Below, one piece after another: positions 15,666 to 25,010 of a stretch of DNA of 64,000 nt. Source of the DNA: Paractinoplanes pyxinae (lineage in GTDB: Bacteria > Actinomycetota > Actinomycetes > Mycobacteriales > Micromonosporaceae); the NCBI RefSeq assembly GCF_026626335.1, contig NZ_JAPNTZ010000011.1, forward strand, positions 62,001 through 126,000, given 5' to 3'. The notes under the pieces were generated by a model. It had not been told where the DNA came from. It ran no database searches and was given only the letters and a program-made list of their open reading frames with translations. The position numbers were made by a program, and so were the translations under genes. The first letter of the stretch is position 1. Each line of letters begins with the position of its first letter.

Positions 15666-16406
15666 GTGCCCTCAGGCTTGCGTCGCCACCGCTCAATAAT
15701 CGCATTGCTGCTGGTCTCGGCGCTGGCGATCACCGGTTGTGAGAAACCAGCGACGATTGCGTCGCCAGTGGCGCAAGAGCACATCGTGACCGGGCCACTG
15801 CGGAACCGTACGGTCGCGGCCCGTCTCGTCGTGCCCGACGCGGCCTCTCGCGTTCACGTGGTGCTCGCCAACATCCCGGGGTTGCTCTATCGCATCACCA
15901 CGCCGATCGGCTCCGGGCTGAGGCCCCGGGTGACCCGTCGCGGCGGGGTGGTGCGGGTCGGCCTGCAGCCGACCGGCGGGGACGGGCCGGACGAGGTCAA
16001 GCTCGTGCTCAACCGGAACGTACGGTGGGATCTGCGCTTACCGGCCGGGGCCGGCGAGCAGCGTCTGGACCTGAGCCGGGGCCGGATCAGCCGGCTCGTG
16101 CTGGGCACGGCCGGCCTGGTCGAGCTGCGCCTGCCCGAGCCCCGGGGAACGGTCCCGCTGGTCTTCACCGGCGGCGTGGGCACCCTGAGCGTCCTGTCGC
16201 CGCAGGCCACACCCTTGCGCCTGCAGCTGGCCGGGGGAGTGGGCTCGGCGCTGACCCCATGGACGGCCGACGAGGAACTGCCGCCGGCGACCGTCCTGGC
16301 CCCGGCGATCTGGAGCACCGCCCCGGACCGCTACTGGCTGCGGGTCCGGCTGCCGGTCGGCCTGTTGGCCGTACGGCGCACGAGCACGGGAACGGCCGCC
16401 CGGTGA
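15666..16406 (+). CDS. Predicted lipoprotein, function unknown
   Basis: 246 residues from GTG 15666. This start gives a textbook lipoprotein signal: basic RRHRS, hydrophobic IIALLLVSALA, lipobox ITGC with Cys at about 25. The open frame extends 30 codons upstream, but that would bury the signal. The mature part alternates short beta strands with Gly-rich turns (LVLNRNVRWDLRLPAGAGEQ, VFTGGVGTLSVLSP), resembling DUF4097-type beta-helical adhesin-like domains, though I cannot confirm this. A terminator overlaps its stop codon. Confidence 0.7.
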   Translation: MPSGLRRHRSIIALLLVSALAITGCEKPATIASPVAQEHIVTGPLRNRTVAARLVVPDAASRVHVVLANIPGLLYRITTPIGSGLRPRVTRRGGVVRVGLQPTGGDGPDEVKLVLNRNVRWDLRLPAGAGEQRLDLSRGRISRLVLGTAGLVELRLPEPRGTVPLVFTGGVGTLSVLSPQATPLRLQLAGGVGSALTPWTADEELPPATVLAPAIWSTAPDRYWLRVRLPVGLLAVRRTSTGTAAR

Positions 16407-16424
16407 CCCGGGCGGCCGTTTTCC
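16391..16424 (+). terminator. Terminator overlapping the lipoprotein stop codon
   Basis: AACGGCCGCCCGG (16391-16403) pairs with CCGGGCGGCCGTT (16408-16420), with the TGA stop in the 4-nt loop and TTTT after the stem. Confidence 0.85.
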
Positions 16425-16442
16425 CTTGGGAGGAACCCCTGC

Positions 16443-16907
16443 TCACTGGCCGGGGCGGTCCACCTCGCCACGCCAGGCGCCGGTCTCGACGCCGCCGCGG
16501 CTCTCGATGTATTCCTTGAACCGCTTGAGGTCGCCCTTCACCCGGCGGTCGAGGATGCCCAGCTTGTCGCCGACGTTCTCGACGACGCCCTGCGGCTCGA
16601 AGTCCATCTGCACGGTCACCCGGGTCTTGGTGTCGTCGAGGCGGTGGAAGGTGACCACGCCGGCCTGCTTCTCGCCCTCGGTCGACTTCCAGGCCACCCG
16701 CTCGTCGGGCAGCTGCTCGGTGATCTCGGCGTCGAACTCGCGCTTGACCCCGGCGATCTCGGTCTTCCAGTGCGTGTTGGTCGCGTCGAGCTGACGGATC
16801 TCCTGCACGCCCTCCATGAACCGGGGGAACTCCTCGAACTGCGTCCACTGGTTGTACGCGGCGCGAATCGGAACGTCGACGTCTACGGATTCGGTCACGG
16901 TGCTCAC
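16443..16907 (-). CDS. SRPBCC (START/cyclase-dehydrase-like) family protein
   Basis: 154 residues. VTESVDVDVPIRAAYNQWTQFEEFPRFMEGV is the usual first strand and helix of the polyketide cyclase/dehydrase branch of the helix-grip fold, followed by TEIAGVKREFDAEITEQLPDERVAW and a C-terminal long helix. Close relatives are abundant in actinobacteria and are usually annotated only as SRPBCC family. A hydrophobic-ligand-binding role is known for the fold, not for this protein. Good ribosome site AGGAGG before the ATG. It is downstream-adjacent to the YihY-type gene in the opposite direction of the lipoprotein gene. Confidence 0.85.
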   Translation of the reverse strand: MSTVTESVDVDVPIRAAYNQWTQFEEFPRFMEGVQEIRQLDATNTHWKTEIAGVKREFDAEITEQLPDERVAWKSTEGEKQAGVVTFHRLDDTKTRVTVQMDFEPQGVVENVGDKLGILDRRVKGDLKRFKEYIESRGGVETGAWRGEVDRPGQ

Positions 16908-16947
16908 GGTGTGAACTCCTCCTGGTTGTGTTACCCCGCCTTACGCA

Positions 16948-17952
16948 CTAACTGGTGCCCGGGTCGGCCGGGGCTAAACGGGGAGCGAGCGGAGTCTTGG
17001 GATTCTCGTCGCCCGCCTGCCGCAGCCGGGCCCGCTGCACCTCGGCGTTGACCTGCACTCCGAGCAGCACGGCGATGTTCGACAGATAGATCCAGACCAG
17101 GAAGGCCATGATCGCGCCGAGGCTGCCGTACGTCCGGTTGTAGGAGCCGAAGTTGGCCACGTACAGCCCGAAGCCGAACGACGCCACGCTCCACACGAGC
17201 AGCGAGACCGCGCCGCCCACGGTGAGCCAGCGGAACCGCGGCTGCCGCACGTTGGGGGCGATCCAGAACAGCAGCGAGAGCACCAGCGTGGCGATGGCGA
17301 CCAGCACCGGCCACCGCCCGACCGACCAGAACTGCCGGGCCGTCTCGCCCGCGCCGAGCGCGTTGCCCACGGCGTCGACCAGCGGGCCGCTGATCACCAG
17401 GCCGGCCCCGATCGCGGCCAGCAGCACCAGGGCCACCGCGGCCAGCGCGATCTCGAGCAGCTGCAGCTTCCACCAGGATCGGCCCTCCTGCACGCCGTAG
17501 ATGCGGTTCGACGCCCGCGAGAACGTCGAGACGTACCCCGAGAAGGACCAGAGCGCGAGCAGCAGACCGAAGCCGAACAGCACCTTGGCCGAGCTCTGCT
17601 GCACCAGCAGGGCCTGGATGACCGAGATCAGACCCTCGTTGTCGACCACCGAGCCGATGCCGACGTCGTGCAGGATGCCGACGGTGGTCGTGAGCACGGT
17701 GGAGCCGTCGGTGACCAGGTTGATCAGGGCGACGATGACGACCAGGGAGGGAATCAGCGCCGTGAACGTCTGATAGGTCATCGCCGCGGCGTAGTCGGAG
17801 CAGTCGTCCTCGATGTAACCCACCACGCTGCGCCACAGCACCGAGCGCCAGCTTCGCCAGCGCAGCTGACGCAGCCGGAGGGGCAGCGGGCGCGGCGTAA
17901 CGTCGTCGGCGAGTGCCTCGGACTCCCGGTCGACTGTGGGCTCGGTGTCCAT
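16948..17952 (-). CDS. YihY/BrkB family inner membrane protein
   Basis: 334 residues from ATG 17952, chosen for AGGAG six bases upstream. A cytosolic basic N-terminus precedes about six membrane segments. The family marks are DDCSDYAAAMTYQTFTALIPSLVVIVALI (start), LLALWSFSGYVSTFSRASNRIYGV (middle) and FGSYNRTYGSLGAIMAFLVWIYLSN (end). YihY/BrkB proteins were once called ribonuclease BN in error; their transport or envelope role is not settled. The gene is divergent from the FAD oxidoreductase across 69 bp. Confidence 0.92.
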   Translation of the reverse strand: MDTEPTVDRESEALADDVTPRPLPLRLRQLRWRSWRSVLWRSVVGYIEDDCSDYAAAMTYQTFTALIPSLVVIVALINLVTDGSTVLTTTVGILHDVGIGSVVDNEGLISVIQALLVQQSSAKVLFGFGLLLALWSFSGYVSTFSRASNRIYGVQEGRSWWKLQLLEIALAAVALVLLAAIGAGLVISGPLVDAVGNALGAGETARQFWSVGRWPVLVAIATLVLSLLFWIAPNVRQPRFRWLTVGGAVSLLVWSVASFGFGLYVANFGSYNRTYGSLGAIMAFLVWIYLSNIAVLLGVQVNAEVQRARLRQAGDENPKTPLAPRLAPADPGTS

Positions 17953-18021
17953 GCCGGCTCCTGACATGTTTTGACGGCAGCTACCCGGGCACGGAGGGCG
18001 GCAAACGCAGGAGGTGTGTGC

Positions 18022-19611
18022 ATGCAGAGCGCGGACGCAATCGTGGTGGGTGCCGGGCACAACGGCCTGGTGGCCGCCAACCTGCTGGCTGACGCCGGCT
18101 GGTCGGTGCTGGTGCTGGAGGCGACGCCGCATCCGGGCGGCGCGGTGCGGTCGGGCTACGTGACCGCGCCGGGCTACCTCAGTGATCTTTTCAGTTCGTT
18201 CTATCCGCTGGGGTTCGCCTCGCCGGTGCTCAACCACCTCGGCCTGGGCGACCACGGCCTGCGCTGGACGCACGCGCCGGACGTGCTGACCCACCTGTTC
18301 CCGGACGGCCGGGCGGCCACGATCAACCGCGATCTGGCCCGCACGATGGAGTCGCTCGAGGCCTTCGCGCCCGGCGACGGCCAGAAGTGGAAGAACGCGT
18401 ACGACGAATGGTTGTCGGTCTCCGACGCCATGCTCAACACGATCCTGACCCCGTTCCCGCCGGTGCGGCACGGCGTTTCCGTCGTACGACGGCTCGGGGC
18501 GGGCGGCTCGCTCCGGCTGGCGCGGCGTCTGTTGCTCTCGGTGCGCGAGATGGGCTCCGAGATGTTCGCCGGCGACGGCGGGACGCTGCTCATGGCCGGG
18601 TGCGCGCTGCACACCGACCTGTCGCCCGAGGAGGCCGGGGGCGGGGTGTACGGCTGGCTGCTGGCGATGCTGGGCCAGCAGTACGGCTGGCCGGTGCCGG
18701 TCGGCGGGGCCCAGCGGATCACCGACGCCCTGGTCGCCCGGCTGGAGCAGCGCGGCGGCCGGATCGTCTACGACGCGCCGGTGGAGCGGGTGCTGATCGC
18801 CCGGGGCAAGGCGATGGGTGTCCTGTCGGCCGGCGAGCCCTACCGCGCGTACCGGGCCGTGGTGGCCGACGTGCCGGCCCCCGCGCTCTACCTCGACCTG
18901 GTGGGTGAGCGCTGGCTGCCGCCGCGGCTGGTCGAGGACCTGGCCCACTTCCGCTGGGACGGGGCGACGGTCAAGGTCGACTGGGCCGTACGCCGGAAGA
19001 TGCCCTGGAAGAACCCGGCCGCCGCCGGCGCCGGCACCGTGCACCTGGGAGCCGACCTCAACGGCCTGACCCGGTACGCGGCCAAGCTGGCCACCGACGA
19101 GGTGCCCCAGCACCCGTTCCTGCTGCTGGGCCAGATGACCACGGCCGACCCCGGGCACTCGCCCGAGGGCACCGAGTCGCTGTGGTCGTACACCCACCTG
19201 CCGCACCGCGGGCACTGGGACCCGGACGAGATCGCGGCCCACGTCGAGCGCATGGAGTCAGTGATCGAGGAGCACGCCCCCGGCTTCAAGCAGGAGGTGG
19301 TCGGCCGCAACGTCTTCTCCCCGGCCGACATGCAGAGCGAGAACCCGTCGCTGGTCGGCGGCGCCCTCGGCGGTGGCACGGCGGCCGCCTTCCAGCAGCT
19401 GTTCCTGCGCCCGATCCCGAGCCTGGGCCGGGCCGACACCCCGGTCGACCGGCTGTTCATGGCCAGCTCGTCGGCCCACCCGGGCGGCGGCGTGCACGGC
19501 GCCCCCGGCAGCAACGGGGCCCGGGCCGCCCTGGCCCGCGACCGCGCCCTGCTGGGTGACGCCTACCGCGGCGTGATCAGCACGGGAAACAAGTTGATCT
19601 ACAAGTCCTGA
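18022..19611 (+). CDS. CrtI-like NAD(P)/FAD-dependent oxidoreductase
   Basis: 529 residues with AGGAGG eight bases before the ATG. The N-terminal VVGAGHNGLVAANLLADAG with LEATPHPGG is the dinucleotide-binding motif of the phytoene desaturase and retinol-saturase superfamily, and the C-terminal HPGGGVHGAPGSNGARAAL is its second FAD loop. Carotenoid desaturases share these motifs, but no crtB, crtE or cyclase gene is near, so a carotenoid role is not supported here. Many stand-alone actinobacterial members have no known substrate. It is followed at once by a convergent SRPBCC gene. Confidence 0.9.
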   Translation: MQSADAIVVGAGHNGLVAANLLADAGWSVLVLEATPHPGGAVRSGYVTAPGYLSDLFSSFYPLGFASPVLNHLGLGDHGLRWTHAPDVLTHLFPDGRAATINRDLARTMESLEAFAPGDGQKWKNAYDEWLSVSDAMLNTILTPFPPVRHGVSVVRRLGAGGSLRLARRLLLSVREMGSEMFAGDGGTLLMAGCALHTDLSPEEAGGGVYGWLLAMLGQQYGWPVPVGGAQRITDALVARLEQRGGRIVYDAPVERVLIARGKAMGVLSAGEPYRAYRAVVADVPAPALYLDLVGERWLPPRLVEDLAHFRWDGATVKVDWAVRRKMPWKNPAAAGAGTVHLGADLNGLTRYAAKLATDEVPQHPFLLLGQMTTADPGHSPEGTESLWSYTHLPHRGHWDPDEIAAHVERMESVIEEHAPGFKQEVVGRNVFSPADMQSENPSLVGGALGGGTAAAFQQLFLRPIPSLGRADTPVDRLFMASSSAHPGGGVHGAPGSNGARAALARDRALLGDAYRGVISTGNKLIYKS

Positions 19612-19612
19612 C

Positions 19613-20074
19613 CTACGGGTGGTCGAAGTGGCGGGAGTGGCTGCGCTCGGCGATGTCGGCCAGCCGGCGCAGCGACTCGATGTTGCGGCGGTGCAGCACC
19701 AGATCGTTGATCTTGTTGCGCACCGCCAGCAGCGGGCCCTTCTCGAAGTCCTCGTGCATGGTGACCTTGGTGGCGTCCACGCCGGCCGGCTCCAGGTGGA
19801 TGTCGACCACGGCCTCGCCCAGCGGCCACAGCCCGGCGTTCAGGCGCAGGCGGCGGCCCGGCTCCATGGCCAGCACGGTCGACTTGTCATGCAGGGAGAG
19901 CGGCCACGGGCCGGCCTTGTGATGCAGGTGCGAGCCGACCTCGGGCCAGGCCGCGTCGACGTCACGGATATGGACGGTGCCCACCACCCAGTCGCTGTAG
20001 GTCCAGCCGTCGGCGAGGACGGCGAAGACACGCTCCGGCGGGGCTTGAACAGTTCGCTGCACGGTAGCCACGGA
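19613..20074 (-). CDS. SRPBCC family protein
   Basis: 153 residues from GTG 20074 (VATVQRTVQAPPERVFAVLADGWTYSDWVVG), which matches the usual beginning of this actinobacterial subfamily; the frame is open 14 codons further. The helix-grip fold pattern continues with IRDVDAAWPEVGSHLHHK and a C-terminal helix (NDLVLHRRNIESLRRLADIAERS). Often found next to CrtI-like FAD oxidoreductases, as here in tail-to-tail arrangement, hinting at a shared lipid substrate. Function is unproven. Confidence 0.85.
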   Translation of the reverse strand, partial: SVATVQRTVQAPPERVFAVLADGWTYSDWVVGTVHIRDVDAAWPEVGSHLHHKAGPWPLSLHDKSTVLAMEPGRRLRLNAGLWPLGEAVVDIHLEPAGVDATKVTMHEDFEKGPLLAVRNKINDLVLHRRNIESLRRLADIAERSHSRHFDHP

Positions 20075-20179
20075 CGCGACATACCCTGCGAGAAGACGCC
20101 GTAACGGATAGGTCAAGGTTTACGGATTCGGCAGTCGGGCATCAGCCTCCCGCGACCGCAGCACTACGGAGGGGACCTC

Positions 20180-21388
20180 GTGCGCATTGCCATGATTTCC
20201 GAGCACGCCAGCCCCCTGGGTGACGGCGGGCAGCACACCCATGTCGCCGGCCTGTCGGCGGCCCTGGCCGAGCTGGGCCACGAGGTGTGCGTCTACACCC
20301 GCCGCGACGACCCGGCGGTGGCCGAGGTGGTCACCACGCCGGGCGGTATCCGCGTCGTCCACGTGACCGCCGGACCGCCCCACTTCCTGCCGCCCGACCT
20401 CCTTCTTCCCCACATGGGTGAGTTCGCCCGGTGGCTCGAGCAGAATTGGCGTACGGGTCATTGGGTGCCCGAGGTCGTCCACGCCCACTTCTGGACGAGC
20501 GGCCTGGCCGCCGTCACGGCCGCCCGCCAGTTCGGCATCCCCGTGGTGCAGTCGTTCCACGAGCTCGGCGCGATCCAGGCCGGCAACGGGCAGCCGTCGC
20601 GGACGGGTTACGAACGTGCCCTCGGCCGCGCGGTCGACCGCGTCGTCGCGCAGAGCCAGGACGAGCTGCAGGGGCTGGTCCGCATCGGCGTGCCCCGGGC
20701 CCAGCTCACCGTCGTGCCGGCCGGCGTCGACAGCGTCCGGTTCACCCCCGACGGCCCGGCCGTCGAACGCGACCCCGAGCGCCCCCGCATCCTGTCGGTG
20801 GGCCGGCTCGTCGAGCGCAAGGGCTTCGGCGACGTGCTGCAGGCGATGCGCTACGTGCCCACGGCCGAGGTGGTCGTCGTCGGCGGCCCGCCGGCCGATC
20901 AGCTGCAGGCCGACCAGGGCGCCCGCAAGCTGCGCGCGCTGGCCGAGAAGCTGCAGGTGGCCGACCGGTTCCGGCTGGTCGGCGGGGTGCCCGCGGGCGA
21001 CATGCCGCGCTGGTACCGCTCGGCTGACGTGCTGGTCGCCGCCCCCTGGGAGGAGCAGTTCGAGCCGTCCGCGCTCGAGGCGATGGCCTGCGGCGTGCCG
21101 GTGATCGGCACCACGGTCGGGGGCCTGACCGAGACGGTGGTCGACGGCCTGACCGGCGACCTCGTGCCCGCTCGCGACCCGCGCGCGCTCGGCGGCGCGC
21201 TGCGGCGGCTGGTCAACGACAAGGTGCGGCGGTTCGCGTACGCGACGGCCGCCCTCGACCGGGCCCGGCAGGCGTACTCCTGGAAGCGCGTCGCGGCCCA
21301 GGTCGGCTCGGTCTACTCGGCGGTCACCGGCCTCGGCAAGTCGAACAACGCCAACCCGGCCAGCAACACCGAGGAAGCCATGGCGTAG
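20180..21388 (+). CDS. Glycosyltransferase family 4 protein
   Basis: 402 residues from GTG 20180 with GGAGGGG upstream. N-terminal GT-B domain: MRIAMISEHASPLGDGGQHTHVAGLS, with VVHAHFWTSGLAA. C-terminal nucleotide-sugar domain: ILSVGRLVERKGF and the E-x7-E retaining motif EPSALEAMACGVPVIGTTVGG. The whole resembles glycosyltransferases of the sucrose-phosphate-synthase-like or MshA-like branch of GT4. The acceptor is not indicated; no sugar-polymer operon surrounds it. A hairpin terminator follows. Confidence 0.9.
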   Translation: MRIAMISEHASPLGDGGQHTHVAGLSAALAELGHEVCVYTRRDDPAVAEVVTTPGGIRVVHVTAGPPHFLPPDLLLPHMGEFARWLEQNWRTGHWVPEVVHAHFWTSGLAAVTAARQFGIPVVQSFHELGAIQAGNGQPSRTGYERALGRAVDRVVAQSQDELQGLVRIGVPRAQLTVVPAGVDSVRFTPDGPAVERDPERPRILSVGRLVERKGFGDVLQAMRYVPTAEVVVVGGPPADQLQADQGARKLRALAEKLQVADRFRLVGGVPAGDMPRWYRSADVLVAAPWEEQFEPSALEAMACGVPVIGTTVGGLTETVVDGLTGDLVPARDPRALGGALRRLVNDKVRRFAYATAALDRARQAYSWKRVAAQVGSVYSAVTGLGKSNNANPASNTEEAMA

Positions 21389-21390
21389 GG

Positions 21391-21416
21391 GCTCATCCAC
21401 CAACTGGTGGATGGGC
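21391..21416 (+). terminator. Hairpin after the glycosyltransferase gene
   Basis: CATCCACC (21394-21401) pairs with GGTGGATG (21406-21413) around AACT; flanking bases extend the stem. No T tract, but its place three bases after the stop suggests a terminator. Confidence 0.6.
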
Positions 21417-21470
21417 GGTCGAGCGAGCTGATCGATTCGGGACCTCCGGTCCTCTTGGGACGCTCGACGC

Positions 21471-22373
21471 ATGACAGTCATCGAGGTCCGTAACCTGCGC
21501 AAGGCGTACGGGGACACGCTTGCGGTGCGGGACGTCTCGTTCACGGTGGAAGCCGGCGAGATCTTCGGCATTCTCGGTCCCAACGGCGCCGGCAAGACCA
21601 CCACGGTCGAGAGCATCTCGGGTCTGCGCCACCCCGACGGGGGCACGATCCGGGTGCTCGGCCGCGACCCCGGCGACCGGACGCTGCGCGACGACGTGGG
21701 CGTCCAGCTGCAGGAGAGCGGGCTGCCGGACAAGCTCACCGTGCAAGAGGCGCTTGAGCTGTACGCCTCGTTCTATCCGAACCCGGCCGACTGGCGCGCG
21801 CTGACCCGTGAGCTCGGCCTCGGCGACAAGCTCAAGACCCCGTACGCGAAGCTCTCGGGGGGTCAGAAGCAACGCCTCTCGATCGCGCTGGCGCTGATCG
21901 GGAGCCCCAAGATCGCGATTCTCGACGAGCTGACCACCGGGCTCGACCCGCAGGCCCGCCGCGACACGTGGGACCTGATCGAGGGCGTACGGGCCAGTGG
22001 CGTCACGATCGTGCTGGTCACCCACTTCATGGAGGAAGCCGAGCGCCTGTGCGACCGGCTCGCCGTGATCGACCACGGTCAGGTCGTCGCGCTGGACACC
22101 CCGGCCGGGCTGATCGCCGGCCTCGACACCGAGCAGCGCATCCGCTTCCGCCCGTCGGCCCCGGTCGACGACGCGCTGCTGCTGGCCCGGCCCGAGGTGC
22201 GCGAGGTGCACCGGCACGGCAGCCAGATCGAGGTCGTCGGCACCGGCAACCTGCTGCACGCCGTGACCTCGGTCCTCGCCGTCAACGAGATCATCGCCGC
22301 CGACCTGCGGATCGAGCAGGCCAGCCTGGACGACGCGTTCGTCCAGCTGACCGGCCGGTCCGCGAAGGAGTGA
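21471..22373 (+). CDS. ABC transporter ATP-binding protein (DrrA-like)
   Basis: 300 residues. Walker A GPNGAGKTT (about 38-46), Q-loop VQLQE, signature LSGGQKQR, Walker B IAILDELTTGLD and switch His in VTHFMEEAE. The C-terminal 75 residues match the accessory region of drug and lipid exporters (DrrA type). It begins a four-gene operon with the permease (5-bp gap), a histidine kinase and a response regulator, an arrangement typical of stress- or antibiotic-responsive efflux. Confidence 0.93.
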   Translation: MTVIEVRNLRKAYGDTLAVRDVSFTVEAGEIFGILGPNGAGKTTTVESISGLRHPDGGTIRVLGRDPGDRTLRDDVGVQLQESGLPDKLTVQEALELYASFYPNPADWRALTRELGLGDKLKTPYAKLSGGQKQRLSIALALIGSPKIAILDELTTGLDPQARRDTWDLIEGVRASGVTIVLVTHFMEEAERLCDRLAVIDHGQVVALDTPAGLIAGLDTEQRIRFRPSAPVDDALLLARPEVREVHRHGSQIEVVGTGNLLHAVTSVLAVNEIIAADLRIEQASLDDAFVQLTGRSAKE

Positions 22374-22378
22374 CACCG

Positions 22379-23119
22379 ATGCGCGTCTTCGCCAAGCTGA
22401 CCCTGACCGAGCTCAAGCTGTTCCTGCGCGAGCCGATCTCCGCCTTCTTCGTCCTGCTCTTCCCGGCGCTGCTGGTCGTGATTCTGGGCAGCATCCCGTC
22501 GTTCCGCGAGCCGTCGGACGACCTCGGCGGCGCCCGCGTCATCGACCTCTACGTCGGCATCGCCGTCGCGCTGACCCTGGCCATGGTGGCCATTCAGGTC
22601 ACCCCGGCCGTGCTGGCCACCTACCGCGAGCGTGGCGTGCTGCGCCGGCTCGCCACCACCCCGGTGTCGCCGCTCAAGCTGCTCAGCGCCCAGCTGGCGA
22701 TGTTCGGGCTGGCCGCGATCGTCTCGACCGCGCTGGTGCTCGCGGTCGGGCGGCTGGCCTTCGACGTCCGGCTGGCCGACAACTTCGCCGCCTTCGTGCT
22801 GGCCTTCCTGCTCACCGCGGCGGGCACGCTGGCCATCGGCATCTTCGTGGCCGCGGTGGTGCCCAGCGGCAAGGCCGGCAACTCGGTCGGCACGATCCTG
22901 TTCTTCCCGCTGATGTTCTTCGCCGGGCTGTGGACGCCGCGCGAGGTCATGCCCGAGGTCCTGCAGAAGATCGCCGACTTCACCCCGCTGGGGGCCGGCG
23001 AGCGAGCGCTCAACGAGGCGATGACGGGCAGCTGGCCCAGCCTGCTCTCGGCTACGGTTCTGGTGGGCTACGTGGCCGTGTTCGGGTTCCTCGCGGTCCG
23101 TTCGTTCCGCTGGTCGTAA
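22379..23119 (+). CDS. ABC-2 type transporter permease
   Basis: 246 residues with six hydrophobic segments. The start MRVFAKLTLTELKLFLREPISAFFVLLFP and the loop YRERGVLRRLATTPVSPLKLL are typical of ABC-2 permeases that pair with DrrA-like ATPases; LFFPLMFFAGLWTPREVMP is the conserved late membrane segment. It follows its ATPase after five bases. The pair probably exports a hydrophobic compound; substrate unknown. Confidence 0.92.
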   Translation: MRVFAKLTLTELKLFLREPISAFFVLLFPALLVVILGSIPSFREPSDDLGGARVIDLYVGIAVALTLAMVAIQVTPAVLATYRERGVLRRLATTPVSPLKLLSAQLAMFGLAAIVSTALVLAVGRLAFDVRLADNFAAFVLAFLLTAAGTLAIGIFVAAVVPSGKAGNSVGTILFFPLMFFAGLWTPREVMPEVLQKIADFTPLGAGERALNEAMTGSWPSLLSATVLVGYVAVFGFLAVRSFRWS

Positions 23120-23136
23120 GACGGGGGTGGGGTGAA

Positions 23137-24396
23137 ATGACGGAGGGGTCGGCGACCGACCGGGTCGGCCGCATCATGGGGCGGTTGCCGTACATCGCCC
23201 TGGCCGCCTCGCTCATCCTGGTGGTGGCCGGCTCCTCGGTCGGCGTGCCGCACGAGGGCTGGTGGGCCGTCGGCCTCTCCGCCGCCGCCACGCTCGGCTG
23301 GCTGGTCTGGTGGCTCGCCCTGCACCCCCGGTGGGAGCAGGACGAACCCAAGATGATCGTGTTCTTCCTGGGCCTGGCCGGCCTGATCTACCTGCTCGTC
23401 TGGACCAGCCCGCTGTTCGGCTTCTTCGCCTGGAGCGGGTACATCCTGACGACGTACGGGTTGAAGAAGTGGCGCCGGCTGGCGGCGGGCACGCTGGTCG
23501 CCGGGGCCGGTGCGATCAGCCAGATGGGCGGCTTCTCCACCCTGTCCGAGCCGGGCATCCTCCCGGTGTTCCTGGTCGTACTGGCGATCAACGTCGGCGT
23601 CGCCAACGTCATGATCTGGATAACCATGTGGACGTTCGAGCAGGGTGAGAAGCGCGCCCGCATGATCGACGAGTTGGGCGAGGCCAACAGCAAGCTGGCC
23701 GCGGCGCTTCGCGAGAACGCCGGCCTGCACGCCCAGCTGCTGGCTCAGGCCCGCGAGGCCGGCGTGCTCGACGAGCGGCAGCGGATGGCCGGCGAGATCC
23801 ACGACGTGCTGGCCCAGGGGCTCACCGGCATCGTCACCCAGCTCGAGGCGGCCGAGGCGGCGACGGCCCGCCCCGGCGACCAGGGCCGGCACCTGGACAA
23901 CGCCAAGCGCCTGGCCCGGCAGAGCCTCACCGAGGCGCGGCGGTCGGTGCAGGCGCTACGCCCCCAGACCCTGGTCGAGGCCGGCCTGCCCGAGGCGATC
24001 GACGAGGTCGTGAAGGAGTGGACCCGGGTGCACCAGGTGAAGGCCGAGCTGATCACCACGGGCGCTCGCCGGGCGCTCCTGCCCGAGATAGAGGCGGCTT
24101 TGCTGCGTACGGCGCAAGAGGCCCTGGCCAACGTCGCCCGGCACGCGGACGCGGCCCGGGTCGGCCTGACGTTGTCCTACATGGAGGATGTGGTGACCCT
24201 GGACGTCCGCGACGACGGCGACGGCTTCGACCCGGCCCAGCCGCTGACCGTCAGCGAGAAGGGCGGCTACGGGCTGGCCGCGATGCGCGAGCGGCTGGCC
24301 CGCATCGCCGGCAGCCTCGAGGTCGAGTCCGAGCCCGGGGCCGGCACCGCGCTGTCGGCCTGCGTGCCGGCCATCGCGATCGGCGCCGCCGCATGA
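23137..24396 (+). CDS. Sensor histidine kinase (NarL/DesK type)
   Basis: 419 residues. Five or six membrane segments (about 18-160) form the sensor with no large extracellular loop, as in intramembrane-sensing kinases. A coiled coil leads to the HisKA_3 motif ERQRMAGEIHDVLAQGLTGIV with the phosphorylated His, then an HATPase with AQEALANVARHADA (N-box) and GYGLAAMRERL. Its stop overlaps the response regulator ATG. The ABC exporter genes directly upstream suggest it senses substrate load or membrane stress. Confidence 0.92.
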   Translation: MTEGSATDRVGRIMGRLPYIALAASLILVVAGSSVGVPHEGWWAVGLSAAATLGWLVWWLALHPRWEQDEPKMIVFFLGLAGLIYLLVWTSPLFGFFAWSGYILTTYGLKKWRRLAAGTLVAGAGAISQMGGFSTLSEPGILPVFLVVLAINVGVANVMIWITMWTFEQGEKRARMIDELGEANSKLAAALRENAGLHAQLLAQAREAGVLDERQRMAGEIHDVLAQGLTGIVTQLEAAEAATARPGDQGRHLDNAKRLARQSLTEARRSVQALRPQTLVEAGLPEAIDEVVKEWTRVHQVKAELITTGARRALLPEIEAALLRTAQEALANVARHADAARVGLTLSYMEDVVTLDVRDDGDGFDPAQPLTVSEKGGYGLAAMRERLARIAGSLEVESEPGAGTALSACVPAIAIGAAA

Positions 24397-25010
24397 TCGG
24401 CCTGGTCATCGTCGACGACCATCCCGTGGTCCGCGACGGCCTGCGCGGCATGTTCACCGGCGACAGCCGCTTCGAGGTGCTGGGCGAGGCCGGCGACGGT
24501 CACGAGGCGCTGGCCGTGACCGGCTCCGTCGACCCCGACGTCGTGCTGATGGACCTGCGCATGCCCGGCATGGACGGCGTGACCGCCATCAAGGCGCTGG
24601 TCGCCCGCGGCGCCCGAGCCCGCGTGCTCGTGCTGACCACGTACGACACCGACGCCGACGTCCTGCCCGCGATCAAGGCCGGCGCCACCGGCTACCTGCT
24701 CAAGGACGCCTCCCGCGACGAACTGTTCCGCGCCGTCGAGGCCGCCCACCGCGGCGAGTCGGTGCTCTCGCCCGCGGTGGCCGGGAAGCTGATGGGCAGC
24801 CTGCGCTCGCCGGCGCAAGAGCCGCTGAGCCAGCGCGAACTCGAGGTGCTGGGCCTGATCGCCCGCGGCAACTCGAACAAAGAGGCCGCGTCCCGCCTGT
24901 TCATCAGCGAGGCCACGGTCAAGACCCACTTGCTGCACGCGTACGCCAAACTGGGCGTCCGCGACCGAGCGGCCGCCGTGGCCGTCGCCTTCGAACGAGG
25001 CCTGCTCTAG
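24393..25010 (+). CDS. LuxR/NarL-type response regulator
   Basis: 205 residues. Receiver: IVDDHPVVRDGL, phosphoacceptor Asp in DVVLMDLRMPGMDG, conserved Thr and Lys (TTYD, YLLKDA). C-terminal LuxR helix-turn-helix: LSQRELEVLGLIARGNSNKEAASRLFISEATVKTHL. ATGA overlap with the kinase ensures coupled translation. Likely activates the ABC operon; no operator was identified. Confidence 0.93.
   Translation: MIGLVIVDDHPVVRDGLRGMFTGDSRFEVLGEAGDGHEALAVTGSVDPDVVLMDLRMPGMDGVTAIKALVARGARARVLVLTTYDTDADVLPAIKAGATGYLLKDASRDELFRAVEAAHRGESVLSPAVAGKLMGSLRSPAQEPLSQRELEVLGLIARGNSNKEAASRLFISEATVKTHLLHAYAKLGVRDRAAAVAVAFERGLL

Noticed and set aside
18022..19611. Carotenoid biosynthesis locus
   Set aside because: Only a CrtI-like oxidoreductase is present; no phytoene synthase, cyclase or prenyltransferase gene is near.
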